From assembly GCF_900129545.1 (NCBI RefSeq), contig NZ_FQWB01000004.1, positions 124,001 to 188,000 of the forward strand: 64,000 bases of DNA, in the 5' to 3' direction. Shown one piece after another: positions 8,872 to 18,804 of this stretch. Positions within the stretch are counted from its first letter, which is position 1. The number at the start of each line of letters is the position of its first letter. Under the pieces are notes generated by a model. It did not search any database and was not told where the DNA came from. It saw nothing but the letters and a program-made list of their open reading frames with translations. This DNA comes from Flavobacterium fluvii. GTDB taxonomy: Bacteria; Bacteroidota; Bacteroidia; Flavobacteriales; Flavobacteriaceae. Position numbers and translations under genes: made by a program.

Positions 8872-11800
8872 CTATTTTTGTAATATGATTTTTTGTGTAG
8901 TTTCACCTGCTTTAGTAGTAACTTTTATCAAATACACCCCAACTGCCTCAGCAGAGATATCAAACAAAACCGTTTGACTTTGCCCTGTTAATAAAACATC
9001 ACGTTGTTTAACAATTTGCCCATTCAAGGCAACAATCTTTACGGTTGCTTTTCCAGATTCTACGCTGTCTAATTGTAATGAAAACAAACCTGAAGTCGGA
9101 TTAGGATAAACCTTCATTGCTGATGATGTCATCTGCCCATTAGGTAATAAACCTAAACTATTAGTTTTTGCTACAAAAATATTAGGTGTAGGTGTTACAA
9201 TATTGCCTGTCGTAGAATTAATAGCCATATCATACCCTAAATAATAACTTGGATAAGGAGGTTGGTTGTAGCCTGAATTTTGCCAAGCAATAGCTGTACG
9301 ATACTGTGGGTCGTGCATCAATGTTGGGATGCGATAAGTTGTTGGGATATCTGTTGTAAAAATGACCAATTCGGTATTGTCGGATTTACGAAGCATAATT
9401 TCTTCTCTCCAATCTCCCAAAATATCTGCTTGCAGACAAGGATTCGCTTTTGTATCATTGTTTGACGTAACAGGATAGTCATTATAAATAGTATATAGAC
9501 GAGTTGGTTTTTTGTTTATATAATCCCATTTATCTATGACGTTTTTATCAGCTATTTCACGACCTAAATCACCATCCCACCAAATTCCGGAGTTATAAGT
9601 TGGTTTGTAGGTACTAATTGGATTTCCTTTGACATCATATACGGAATCACCTGAAGAACCCCACATTTCATAACCTCTGTAGTTAGGGTCTATATCGCCA
9701 GCCATAGAACGTCCCACATCGCCACTGGTTTCAATTCCCCAATTGGTTTGTCCTGTTTTGGCATCGTATTGTCTAAGCCCCATTGGAGTATAGCTACTTG
9801 GAGATTCCAGATTAATCCAAATTTCTTGCCCAGGACGGTCTAAATCCATGTCGGTCATGTGCAATGCATCACCATGCCCCATTCTATAAGTCCAAAGTGG
9901 TTTTCCATCGTCATTAATGACACTGGAACCATTAATTACTTCATCCTTACCGTCACCATCCACATCACCAATGGTCATTTGATGATTCCCCTGTCCGGAA
10001 TAAGCGTTGTATTCAGGATGAGTAGAATCTTTACTATCAAAAACCCAACGTAGTGTAAGTTGCCCATTGCGCCAGTCATAAGCTGCACGCATTAGTTTTT
10101 GATAATATCCACGTCCCACTATCAAGCTTGGTCTTGCACCATCAAGATAGGCTACAGCCGATACAAAACGATCTTGACGGTTACCATAACTATCTCCCCA
10201 ATCGGAGGTGTTAGCACGAGCGGGTTGGTAAGGTACGGTTGCCATGGCAGCACCAGTTAATCCGTTAAAAACAGTTAGGAATTCAGGGCCTTGTTGTACC
10301 CAACCAGAGCTATTGCGATAATCTACGTTGGGATTCCCAATTACAGTCCCGACACCATCAACGGTACCGTCTGCTGTTTTTAGAATCATTTCGGCTTTTC
10401 CGTCTCCGTCAAAGTCATACACCATAAATGGGTTGTAATGAGGGCCTCCATTCATATTGTAGCCCAAATCGATACGCCATAGTTTTGTTCCGTCTAGTTT
10501 ATAACAATCAAAAATTTGCTTACCACTATAACCACCTGAATTGTGATTAGCAATGGTAGGTTCCCATTTTAAAATGATTTCATAATTACCATCACCATCA
10601 ACGTCACCTACAGAGGCATCATTGGCAGTATAAGTATAAGTCTGTCCGTCAGGTAAAGTTTCACCTAGTGGCATTTGAAGAGGTATGGATAGATGTTTAG
10701 TTGACCAAACTGCTGTTGGACTTGTTTGGGTACCTTCAACTCCGCTGATTACAGGGCTAATGGCATAAGTATTGCTTATAGTTCCCGAGTTATCAGTATA
10801 ATTAGTTGAAGTAGTAATAGGGCTAGAATTAATTTTTACCCCATCTCTATACACATTAAATGTAATATTTGACGGGTCGGTACCAAGAAGTCTCCAACTT
10901 AAAAATACGGAACTGGATTTTTTAACAGCAACTAGTCCTCTAGTTAAGTATTCAACCTGTTTAGAAGTTGATACTACCGCATCAGGTATTTGTAAACTGC
11001 TCAATCTAACTACGTTGCCATAAACAGGAGCTCCACCATTAATGACATAGGCTCTGGTGTGGTAAAATGTTCCAGGAGTAAGGTTAGTGAGTGAAACCGA
11101 GAAATTCCCCATTCCGCCACTAGTATCGGCAACTTTAGAGTCTGCCGTAGTAGGAGTTGAGTTACTATTGCTATACACCACACCTCTTTCGGTTATTGCT
11201 ATTCCTCCGTCGGAGGTAATATTACCTCCTGCCACAGCTGTGGTAGTGGTTATATTGGTTATATTGTTAGTGGTAAGTGTTGCCGGTGGCGGCGGCGGTA
11301 CATACATCCTGGCAATGGGAGACACCACGCTACTCGAATTTGTTTTGGTATATACCACATAAGGATAAGCTGCATCACCTATGGCAATAGCCGGCCAGCT
11401 TGTGCCGGTTTGGTCAACACCATTGGGAACAGTAGGGTCTTTTAATTCTGTCCATGAAGCAGCTCCAGCAGCCAAAAAGAATACTCTAATGGCAAGAACC
11501 GATGTTGTACTTACGTTGTCACGGAAAGAGCAATAGAGATTTCCTGAATTATCATTAATTAAACTGATGTAAGGGGAATCTCTTGTTCCTATAGTCGTTG
11601 CTGAACTCCAAGTGTTAGTTAATTTGTCAAATGAAGTAACAGTAGCTCTATTGGTATTTGCAGTACTAAAATAAGCGATACAAAGTGTACTAGCATCTCT
11701 AACAGCAATTGCGGGATGACGGACACTTGTGATAGGAGTTGGATTTACCGATTCAGTCCAAGTACTACCATTAAAACTGTATAATCCAACAGTACCTGAA

Positions 11801-12525
11801 CCATCAGTAGTGGCAGTTAATTTGAGAAACACTAACCAGGGTTTGTCTGTAGCATCAATGACTAAACCAGGTGCTGCTGCAAAGCCTGTAGTAACAGCAC
11901 CTGTACCAACAGTTTCCCATGCCGTGCCATTGAATTTTTTGACATAAGGTATCATGCCTGATTCAATATAGGCAATGTAGGGGGTGTTGAAGGAATCAAA
12001 TGCTAAAGAGCAACGATGAGCTGGTTGCAACCCACTTACTGAACCCATACCCGCATTACCTGTGGAAACATAAACTGTATTGCTGTCATCAGGATTTAAG
12101 GCACCCCAAGTTCCATTAATATAGTCGTATTTTTTTACGGCTAATTTAGAACCTGCAGAACCATCAATATAAGTGACGTACAAGTCACCAATTGCATCAG
12201 TAAAAAGGCGGGTATAAGTGGCACTAGTGCTTAGGTTTGCACCGACTTGCTCCCAAGTTCCGTCGGTTAAACGTCTTTTTACTTTTGGCACACCACTTTC
12301 GGTAAATGCAACATAAGGAATAAAATCAACTCCATTATTCACTACAGCAATACTGGTATATAGGGAAGTTGCAGAGGCTATCTGTGCTTCATTGCCTAAT
12401 ATATTCCATGTCTGGGCAAAGGAAGATTGCACTGTCAACAGTGTTAAAACTGTAAAAGCAGCGATTCCAAAAGACATCTTTCGGAAAAGAAACTGCGTAA
12501 AATCTAAAATTAATTGTTTTTTCAT
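8872..12525 (-). CDS. Rhamnogalacturonan lyase PL11 with N-terminal propeller-like region and T9SS sorting domain
   Basis: About 1217 residues from ATG at 12525; the longer frame begins at TTG 12537 and is less likely. The signal peptide ends TVQSSFAQ. Residues about 40-420 are repeats of an exposed beta-propeller-like module (recurring TPYVAFTE, TPYIAYIES, YPYVVYTK). A proline run and an Ig/fibronectin-like module follow (about 420-520). The PL11 catalytic domain runs from about 526 to 1130, with many calcium-binding loops (DVDGDGNYE, DFDGDGKAE, DVDGDGKDE). The C-terminus is a type A T9SS domain (KVYPNPTSG near 1140). PL11 enzymes cut the rhamnogalacturonan I backbone. Surface location is inferred from the sorting domain. 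The N-terminal module is nearly duplicated in the next gene upstream. Confidence 0.9.
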   Translation of the reverse strand: MKKQLILDFTQFLFRKMSFGIAAFTVLTLLTVQSSFAQTWNILGNEAQIASATSLYTSIAVVNNGVDFIPYVAFTESGVPKVKRRLTDGTWEQVGANLSTSATYTRLFTDAIGDLYVTYIDGSAGSKLAVKKYDYINGTWGALNPDDSNTVYVSTGNAGMGSVSGLQPAHRCSLAFDSFNTPYIAYIESGMIPYVKKFNGTAWETVGTGAVTTGFAAAPGLVIDATDKPWLVFLKLTATTDGSGTVGLYSFNGSTWTESVNPTPITSVRHPAIAVRDASTLCIAYFSTANTNRATVTSFDKLTNTWSSATTIGTRDSPYISLINDNSGNLYCSFRDNVSTTSVLAIRVFFLAAGAASWTELKDPTVPNGVDQTGTSWPAIAIGDAAYPYVVYTKTNSSSVVSPIARMYVPPPPPATLTTNNITNITTTTAVAGGNITSDGGIAITERGVVYSNSNSTPTTADSKVADTSGGMGNFSVSLTNLTPGTFYHTRAYVINGGAPVYGNVVRLSSLQIPDAVVSTSKQVEYLTRGLVAVKKSSSVFLSWRLLGTDPSNITFNVYRDGVKINSSPITTSTNYTDNSGTISNTYAISPVISGVEGTQTSPTAVWSTKHLSIPLQMPLGETLPDGQTYTYTANDASVGDVDGDGNYEIILKWEPTIANHNSGGYSGKQIFDCYKLDGTKLWRIDLGYNMNGGPHYNPFMVYDFDGDGKAEMILKTADGTVDGVGTVIGNPNVDYRNSSGWVQQGPEFLTVFNGLTGAAMATVPYQPARANTSDWGDSYGNRQDRFVSAVAYLDGARPSLIVGRGYYQKLMRAAYDWRNGQLTLRWVFDSKDSTHPEYNAYSGQGNHQMTIGDVDGDGKDEVINGSSVINDDGKPLWTYRMGHGDALHMTDMDLDRPGQEIWINLESPSSYTPMGLRQYDAKTGQTNWGIETSGDVGRSMAGDIDPNYRGYEMWGSSGDSVYDVKGNPISTYKPTYNSGIWWDGDLGREIADKNVIDKWDYINKKPTRLYTIYNDYPVTSNNDTKANPCLQADILGDWREEIMLRKSDNTELVIFTTDIPTTYRIPTLMHDPQYRTAIAWQNSGYNQPPYPSYYLGYDMAINSTTGNIVTPTPNIFVAKTNSLGLLPNGQMTSSAMKVYPNPTSGLFSLQLDSVESGKATVKIVALNGQIVKQRDVLLTGQSQTVLFDISAEAVGVYLIKVTTKAGETTQKIILQK

Positions 12526-12702
12526 TTTGATGATCAAATGGTTTTTTTTTTAATAATTTGATTTTTAAAGGGCAATAATTCCTTGAATGTAATTATAAAG
12601 AATAACCAGACAGCCTTTATTCCTTTGGAAGATTAAGCCTATCTGGGTTTTTATTAATGTCTTTCCTTAAAGAAGTTGACTATAATTCATAGAATTGGAC
12701 AC

Positions 12703-12749
12703 AGGTTAAAAAACGGATTTATATTCAAAATCAGCATAAATCCGTTTTT
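12703..12749 (-). terminator. Rho-independent terminator after the lectin-like paralog
   Basis: Perfect 14-bp inverted repeat AAAAACGGATTTAT/ATAAATCCGTTTTT (12709-12722 and 12736-12749), 13-nt loop, followed on the minus strand by T-rich sequence. It separates the paralog from PL11. Confidence 0.85.
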
Positions 12750-12776
12750 ATCCTTTCCTGTTTTAATTTTTAAAGA

Positions 12777-14581
12777 CTACTTTTTAATAATCTTTTTTGC
12801 AAAATTCCCTTCGGATGTATATATCGTAAGATAATAAGTTCCTTTGGCAAGATGCTGAAGCGAAACGGTGCTTTTTGCTTCCGTAAGCATTAATTGTCCC
12901 AAACTATTGTACACTGCTATTTTTTCGACAACAGCAGCATCTGGCAAACTAACCGTTACAATGTCATTCGTTGGGTTAGGATATGCTTTTACTAAATCTG
13001 ATTTTTCAAAAGAATCAGTAGACAAAGTTCCGGCAGTAAAACTAACATCGTAGCCATAAACAGTGGTCAAGACTTCAGGAACAGCTCCGTTACTAAAAAT
13101 AAATAGGCTCTTACATGATAGGTCACAGCATCTGTAAGCCCCGTAATTGGGCTTGTATACATGCCTGTGGTCGTTGCGCCATCTACAATTTTAGTATCAG
13201 CAGTTGTGGGATTGAAGGTAAGCCCATAAACAATTCCGCGCTCCGTTACAGTCCCAACTGATGTTGCTCCTGACAACACCTCTCCACCCGCTGTGGCTGT
13301 AGTAGAAGTAATTGCAGTCACTGCCGAAGATTTGATTAATGGATCAAATACACGGGCAGTAGCTAAGGTTGGAGTAGTATTGGTAGAATACGCTACATAA
13401 GGATAAGAAGCATTACCTATTGCAATTGAAGGCCAAAGAGTTTGTTCTTCTATACCATAAGTAACGGAAGGATCTTTCAATTCTGTCCAAACAGATTGGC
13501 TGGTACCTAAAAACATTACTCTTGGTGAAATTTTTGTAGGGGTTGCAGTAAAAGCATCACGAAAAGCACAATACAAGTTTCCCGAATTATCTTTAATCAT
13601 ACTTATATAAGAGGCAGAATTGGTTCCAATAGCCGTAGCCAATCCCCATCCGGTTCCGGCAGGTAATGATTTGTTACAAGCAACAATTGTTGCCCTGGTA
13701 GAGGATGAAGTGTTCGCATAACCTAAATATAAGGTATTGGTGTCTTTAAATGAAATACAGGTAAAACGGGTACTAGTGATAGGAGTTGAAGGTGAGTAAT
13801 CAGTCCATACACTACCATTATAACCGAACAAGGAAATTGATCCTGTAGTTGCACCTGTAGTTGCTAATTTAGTATAGGAAACCCAAGGGTAACCATTAGA
13901 ATCTAATGCTAAATCAGGTGAAATTGCCACGTCTGCCGAAATAGGCTGGGTACCAACATTTACCCATGTTGTTCCATCGAATTTTTTTAGATATGGATTA
14001 TTTGATTCAACATAAGCAATATAAGGAGTGTTGGAAGAATCAAAAACTATAGAACAACGATTGGCAGAGGTAAAATTGCTGTTTGTATTTGGGTTGGCAC
14101 TATTAGTTGAAACATATAATGTGTTGGCATCGTCGTTATTTATAGATTTCCAGGTTGAATCATTAAAATCTAATTTTTTTATCGCTAATCTATTAACAGG
14201 CGTTGAAGATCCATCGATATAAGTGATAAATAATTCACCAAGGCTATTGGAAAATAAACGTGTGTATGTAACGGCTGTTCCTGGAAGGCCTGTGCTTACA
14301 TCCGACCAAGTACCATCAGATAATCGTTTTTTTACCTTTCCTATAGTTGCCTCCGTAAATGCAACATAAGGAGTGTAAACCGCTCCGTTATTTACTACGG
14401 CAATACTCGTATACAAAGTAGCACCTGATGATATAGAACCCGAACCAGAGCCTAAAACCGTCCATTTCTGGGCAAAGGAAGATTGTACCGTCAAAAGGGT
14501 TAAAACTGTAAAAGCAGTGATTCTAAAAGACATCTTTCGCAAAAGAGACTGTGTTAACTCAAAAAGTAGTTGTTTTTTCAT
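12777..14581 (-). pseudogene. Frameshifted T9SS protein: stand-alone paralog of the PL11 N-terminal propeller region
   Basis: Two frames read as one broken gene. The first (14581-13067) starts with a signal peptide nearly identical to that of PL11 and repeats the same propeller-like module (TPYVAFTE, TPYIAYVES, YPYVAYST). It then falls into an abnormal tail and stops. The second (13070-12777, only a TTG start) holds a complete T9SS sorting domain (KAYPNPTND). Dropping one base from the A5 run at 13095-13099 joins them and restores VRAYLFSNGAVPE, which aligns with TRAYVINGGAPVYG of PL11. So this is either a frameshift mutation or a sequencing error. Intact, it would be about 600 residues with no catalytic domain, probably a surface glycan-binding protein. 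Confidence 0.8.
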
Positions 14582-14704
14582 AATAAATAATAATGATTAA
14601 TGGTTAAAAATTAAATAGCATATAAATTTGCGTTTTAGTGTTTGCAGTATTAGAATCTATCTAAAAATTGCTTAGCTAATAGTATTGGTTCACCCTCGAA
14701 AAAC

Positions 14705-14890
14705 TGTTAGTCCGTTCTAAAACAAGCAATTACTAACACTCTTTGATTTACTACGAATTTAGCGTAATCAAGCCCTTGTAAAATCGGCTGAATGATTCTA
14801 AAAATCAGCCAAATGATACATTTTTACTTGGCCAAAAAACACAAACAGCTTATTTACAATAAATTAATAAAACAGAAATTTGATAGCAGA
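14705..14890 (-). promoter_or_regulatory. Copy of the CE12 upstream region
   Basis: Part of a 608-bp intergenic stretch (14582-15190). It matches 2100-2285 over about 180 bp, including the blocks around TTTGATTTACTACGAA and GAATGATTCTAAAAATCAGC with its TGATT-N5-AATCA repeat. It lies upstream of the lectin-like paralog, so it probably carries the promoter and HTCS-responsive site for that gene. Confidence 0.5.
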
Positions 14891-14894
14891 AGGT

Positions 14895-14998
14895 ACTATC
14901 TTGGCACGCCAACCTTTTTGAGAAAGCAGATTTTTGTCTTGCTGACTGTATTTCTTTGACGTTAATCCGAATTGTTTTTGAAACATCCGCAGTTTGCA
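14895..14998 (-). pseudogene. Remnant of an HTCS C-terminus (AraC-type tail)
   Basis: Minus-strand translation gives MFQKQFGLTSKKYSQQDKN, matching VFQKQYGLTPKKYSQQGKN at the end of the HTCS at 2506-6180. DNA similarity covers about 14895-14995 against 2490-2585 and stops abruptly after it. No other HTCS sequence remains. With the duplicated upstream region it shows that an HTCS-target-gene unit was once duplicated here and then mostly lost. Confidence 0.75.
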
Positions 14999-15126
14999 TT
15001 TATCAAACCAATCCCATATTAAACAATAATTTGCTCCTTCCCTATTTGGCATATTTGGCTTTGCCCCAACACTCAAGACCAACTATTCGCCAAAACCAAA
15101 TGCATAAATTAATCACATCGCAAAAA

Positions 15127-15171
15127 TAGTGGACTAATTAGTCTACTATTAAAAATAAATGCTTACATTTG
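15127..15171 (+). promoter_or_regulatory. Rrf2 operator and promoter (site 1)
   Basis: 15127-15148 is a near-perfect palindrome TAGTGGAC-N6-GTCTACTA. A perfect -7 box TACATTTG follows at 15164-15171, 19 bp before the Rrf2 start codon. The palindrome would cover the -33 region, so binding should repress the regulator gene itself. The half-site recurs at 15641-15660. Confidence 0.75.
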
Positions 15172-15190
15172 TCCTGTAAAAAAAGAACAA

Positions 15191-15625
15191 ATGTTTTCAA
15201 AAGCTTGCGAATACGGAATCAAGGCGTCAATCTACATTGCCGAACAATCTTTGACAGGAAGAAAAGTGAGTTTGAAAGAAATCTCGGAAGCAATTGAATC
15301 GCCAACAGCTTATACTTCAAAAATACTGCAACACCTATGCCGAAGTTTCATTATAAACTCCGACAAAGGTCCTACTGGCGGATTCTCAATGGAGTTACTA
15401 AAAATGGAAAAGATAAAGCTGAGTACTATAGTTTTCGCAATTGATGGAGATTCAATTTACAATGGTTGTGGTTTAGGATTAAAAAAATGCAATGAAAAAA
15501 AACCATGTCCCGTACACAATCAATTTAAACTAGTCAGGGATGAACTCAAAAAAATGCTGGAAACAACTACAGTAAAAACATTGGCCGTGGACCATGAAAA
15601 AAAATTGACTTTTTTAAAACGATAA
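15191..15625 (+). CDS. Rrf2-family regulator, NsrR-like (probable Fe-S NO sensor)
   Basis: 144 residues, usual Rrf2 length. It has an N-terminal winged helix-turn-helix (YGIKASIYIA, then KEISEAIESPTAYTSKILQHL) and the GPTGGF wing. Three cysteines spaced C-x6-C-x5-C (near residues 94-107) match the cluster-ligand pattern of NsrR/IscR. NsrR proteins lose repression when NO damages their cluster. The gene precedes RIC and NO reductase genes on the same strand, and matching palindromes sit upstream of both transcription units. NO sensing is inferred from context and cysteines. Confidence 0.85.
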   Translation: MFSKACEYGIKASIYIAEQSLTGRKVSLKEISEAIESPTAYTSKILQHLCRSFIINSDKGPTGGFSMELLKMEKIKLSTIVFAIDGDSIYNGCGLGLKKCNEKKPCPVHNQFKLVRDELKKMLETTTVKTLAVDHEKKLTFLKR

Positions 15626-15640
15626 AAAAAATTAATTTAA

Positions 15641-15660
15641 TAGTGGACATTTTTGTCCAA
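15641..15660 (+). promoter_or_regulatory. Rrf2 operator (site 2) upstream of ric-norB
   Basis: TAGTGGAC-N6-GTCCA has the same left half-site and 6-bp spacer as the operator at 15127-15148. It lies about 52 bp before the ric start codon, in the 86-bp gap after the regulator. I could not identify a clear -7 box. Confidence 0.7.
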
Positions 15661-15711
15661 AATAATCACAAAAAACATACACATTAATATAAAACTTTAA
15701 ATTATAAAAAA

Positions 15712-16443
15712 ATGAATATTCAAGAAGACCAAATTATAGGTGAATTGGTAGCAAAAGACTACCGAACTGCATCAGTATTCAAAAAATACGGTATCGACTT
15801 TTGCTGTCAAGGCAACAGAACCATTAATGATGCTTGTGAGGCAAAAAAAATTGACGACAAATTAGTTGTTTCAGATTTGAATGCACTCATACAATCCCAA
15901 TCAGAGAATACAACCGATTATAAATCTTGGCCAATAGATTTATTGGCAGATTATATCGAGAAAAAACACCATCGTTATGTTCAAGAAAAAACGCTGGAAA
16001 TAAAACCCTACCTTGATAAAATTTGTAGAGTTCACGGAGAACGTCATCCTGAATTATTTGAAATCAACGAACATTTCAATGCTACTGCCGGCGAATTGGC
16101 AATGCACATGAAAAAAGAAGAACTCATTTTATTTCCTAGTGTACGCAAAATGGTTAAAACCAAACAAGAAAATTCCAAGTGGGAAGCACCGCAGTTTGGT
16201 ACCGTACAAAACCCTATTCAAATGATGATGGATGAACACACCACGGAAGGAGAACGATTTGGAAAAATTGAAACACTGAGCAATAATTACACTCCGCCAG
16301 AAGATGCTTGCAATACTTATAGGGTGACAATTGCATTACTCAAAGAATTTGAGCAAGATTTACACCTGCACATTCATTTAGAGAATAATATTTTGTTTCC
16401 AAAAGCAATTGAATTGGAAAAAGAATTGTCCCAAAAAAATTAA
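15712..16443 (+). CDS. ric: RIC/YtfE/ScdA-type di-iron repair protein
   Basis: 243 residues. N-terminal ScdA_N segment with the conserved FKKYGIDFCCQGNRT double-cysteine motif (about residues 23-37), then a hemerythrin-like four-helix domain. Di-iron ligand candidates are HHRY, EINEHF, MHMKKEE, MMDEHTTE and HLHIHLENN. The family restores iron-sulfur clusters damaged by NO or oxidants in the cytoplasm. It lies 9 bp before the NO reductase gene, so the two are co-transcribed, and it has an Rrf2 operator upstream. Confidence 0.92.
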   Translation: MNIQEDQIIGELVAKDYRTASVFKKYGIDFCCQGNRTINDACEAKKIDDKLVVSDLNALIQSQSENTTDYKSWPIDLLADYIEKKHHRYVQEKTLEIKPYLDKICRVHGERHPELFEINEHFNATAGELAMHMKKEELILFPSVRKMVKTKQENSKWEAPQFGTVQNPIQMMMDEHTTEGERFGKIETLSNNYTPPEDACNTYRVTIALLKEFEQDLHLHIHLENNILFPKAIELEKELSQKN

Positions 16444-16452
16444 TTTAAAATT

Positions 16453-18690
16453 ATGAGTCAAGAAAAAAAATTATGGATTGGATTGTTATTGGTAGCCATC
16501 TTTTCCTTTGGAGTTTTAGGTTATTATGGCTACGAAATTTACCAACAATCTCCACCAATTCCCGAAAAAATAATTTCAGAAAACAAGGAAGTAATTTTTA
16601 CTGACCAAGAAATAAAAGATGGTCAAAATGTTTGGCAAAGTATGGGAGGCCAAGAAGTGGGAACCATATGGGGACACGGTGCTTATGTAGCACCAGATTG
16701 GACAGCCGACTGGCTTCATAGAGAAGCTGTATTTATATTGAACCTTTATGCACAAAAGGATTTTAAAAAAGATTTTAGTGCTTTAGACAAGGAAAAGCAA
16801 GCTGCCTTGAAAATACGTTTACAAGCAGATTTGAGAACCAATAGATACGATGAAAATACCAAAACAATAACTATTTCAGAAAATAGAGTTTTGGCCATTC
16901 AATATTTAAGTCATTATTATGAAGGTTTGTTTACAAATTCTCCCGAATTTGACAAATTGCGAAATGATTATGCTATTCCAAAAAATGCCATCAAGGACGC
17001 AGATAGAATGCACAAAATGAATGCATTCTTTTTTTGGGCAACCTGGGCAACAGTTACAGAACGTCCTAATTCCGATATTTCATACACGCACAATTGGCCT
17101 GCAGATGAATTAGTGGGAAACAAAGCCACCACAGATTTAATGGCTTGGTCGGGAGTCAGCATTATTACATTGATTTTGTGTATTGGATTATTGGTTTTCT
17201 ATCATGCAAAATCCGGCGAAGGAGAAAGCTTGCCAATACCTACATCAGATCCACTTTTAAAACAAGGAATGACACCATCCATGTATTTGGTGAAAAAATA
17301 TTTCTGGGTCGTAAGTTTGCTCATGATTTTACAAGTGCTGTTGGGAATTGTCACCGCCCATTATGGTGTCGAAGGAAATGGTTTATACGGAATTCCAATA
17401 GACAAATTCCTGCCTTATGCCGTGACCAGGACTTGGCACACCCAATTGGCCATTTTATGGATTGCAACAGCCTGGCTGGCTACTGGATTGTATATTGCTC
17501 CGGCAGTTTCAGGAAAAGACCCTAAATTTCAATGTTTTGGCGTAAACTTTTTGTTCATTGCTTTACTCATAATCGTTGTTGGATCAATGATCGGTCAATG
17601 GTTTGGAGTGATGCAAAAACTAAACTTGGTTCAAAATTTCTGGCTTGGACATCAAGGTTATGAATATGTTGATTTAGGTCGTTTTTGGCAAATCTTTTTG
17701 TTGGTTGGACTTTTCTTGTGGTTGGCTTTAATGGTTCGCCCTCTACTTCCTATATTAAAAAGAAAAACAGAAGAAAAAAATCTAATCATTCTTTTTTTAA
17801 TTTCTTGTTCCGCGATTGCTCTTTTCTATTCTGCTGGATTAATGTGGGGCAGACAAACAAATCTTGCCATTGCCGAATATTGGAGGTGGTGGGTAGTCCA
17901 CTTATGGGTTGAAGGATTCTTTGAAGTATTTGCGACAGTGGTAATTGCTTTCCTTTTTGTTCGTTTGGGTTTATTGAAAACAAAAACAGCCACATTAAAT
18001 GTATTGTTTAGCACGATAGTATTTTTGTCTGGAGGAATTTTAGGCACGTTTCACCATTTGTATTTCTCGGGAACGCCAAGTGCCGTCATGGCTTTGGGAG
18101 CCACATTCAGTGCTTTGGAAGTGGTGCCGCTAACCCTTATCGGATATGAAGCGTATCATAACTATAAACTTTCCAAAGCGACAGCCTGGGTCGATGATTA
18201 TAAATGGCCTATTTATTTTATGCTTGCCGTATCTTTTTGGAATTTCCTTGGAGCTGGTATATTCGGGTTTATCATTAATCCTCCAATTGCCTTGTATTAT
18301 GTTCAAGGGCTAAACACTACTCCTCTTCATGGTCATACCGCATTGTTTGGCGTTTATGGAATGTTGGGAATTGGTTTGATGTTATTCGTGCTAAGAAGTT
18401 TGTATAGAAACACATTATGGAACAACAAGTTAATTAAAACCACTTTCTGGTCACTAAATATTGGTTTGTTCTTAATGGCAACGATGAGTTTACTACCAAT
18501 AGGTATTTGGCAAGCCATCGAAAGTATCGAAAAAGGAATGTGGTATGCCCGTTCAGCTGAATTAATGCAAGATCCTACCATGATTACTTTAAAATGGCTA
18601 CGTACCTTTGGCGATGTTCTCTTTGCAATAGGTATTGTTTCCTTCGCTTGGTTTGTATTTGATCTAACATTAAAAAACAAAAACAAGTAA
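16453..18690 (+). CDS. norB: Quinol-dependent nitric oxide reductase (qNOR)
   Basis: 745 residues, the usual qNOR length. The N-terminus has one membrane helix and a periplasmic domain corresponding to the fused NorC-like part (about 35-220, QSMGGQEVGTIWGHGAYVAPDW). A NorB heme-copper-type domain with about 13 helices follows, with histidine motifs WHTQLAILWIATAW, GTFHHLYFSGTP and TPLHGHTALFGVYG. It reduces NO to N2O using quinol. No denitrification genes are nearby, so the role is probably detoxification. Followed by a strong terminator. Confidence 0.95.
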   Translation: MSQEKKLWIGLLLVAIFSFGVLGYYGYEIYQQSPPIPEKIISENKEVIFTDQEIKDGQNVWQSMGGQEVGTIWGHGAYVAPDWTADWLHREAVFILNLYAQKDFKKDFSALDKEKQAALKIRLQADLRTNRYDENTKTITISENRVLAIQYLSHYYEGLFTNSPEFDKLRNDYAIPKNAIKDADRMHKMNAFFFWATWATVTERPNSDISYTHNWPADELVGNKATTDLMAWSGVSIITLILCIGLLVFYHAKSGEGESLPIPTSDPLLKQGMTPSMYLVKKYFWVVSLLMILQVLLGIVTAHYGVEGNGLYGIPIDKFLPYAVTRTWHTQLAILWIATAWLATGLYIAPAVSGKDPKFQCFGVNFLFIALLIIVVGSMIGQWFGVMQKLNLVQNFWLGHQGYEYVDLGRFWQIFLLVGLFLWLALMVRPLLPILKRKTEEKNLIILFLISCSAIALFYSAGLMWGRQTNLAIAEYWRWWVVHLWVEGFFEVFATVVIAFLFVRLGLLKTKTATLNVLFSTIVFLSGGILGTFHHLYFSGTPSAVMALGATFSALEVVPLTLIGYEAYHNYKLSKATAWVDDYKWPIYFMLAVSFWNFLGAGIFGFIINPPIALYYVQGLNTTPLHGHTALFGVYGMLGIGLMLFVLRSLYRNTLWNNKLIKTTFWSLNIGLFLMATMSLLPIGIWQAIESIEKGMWYARSAELMQDPTMITLKWLRTFGDVLFAIGIVSFAWFVFDLTLKNKNK

Positions 18691-18713
18691 TATAATATCC
18701 TCATTACAAAAAC

Positions 18714-18750
18714 AAACCCTTAAACAATAAATGTTTAAGGGTTTGCTTTT
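18714..18750 (+). terminator. Terminator between convergent norB and PL6
   Basis: Perfect 12-bp stem AAACCCTTAAAC/GTTTAAGGGTTT with loop AATAAAT, then GCTTTTT on the plus strand. The minus strand also has a T-rich tail, so it probably serves both genes. Confidence 0.9.
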
Positions 18751-18804
18751 TAAGACATGTCTCGATTTGAAATAACAATACACAAAAACCATCGTTATTT
18801 GTAT

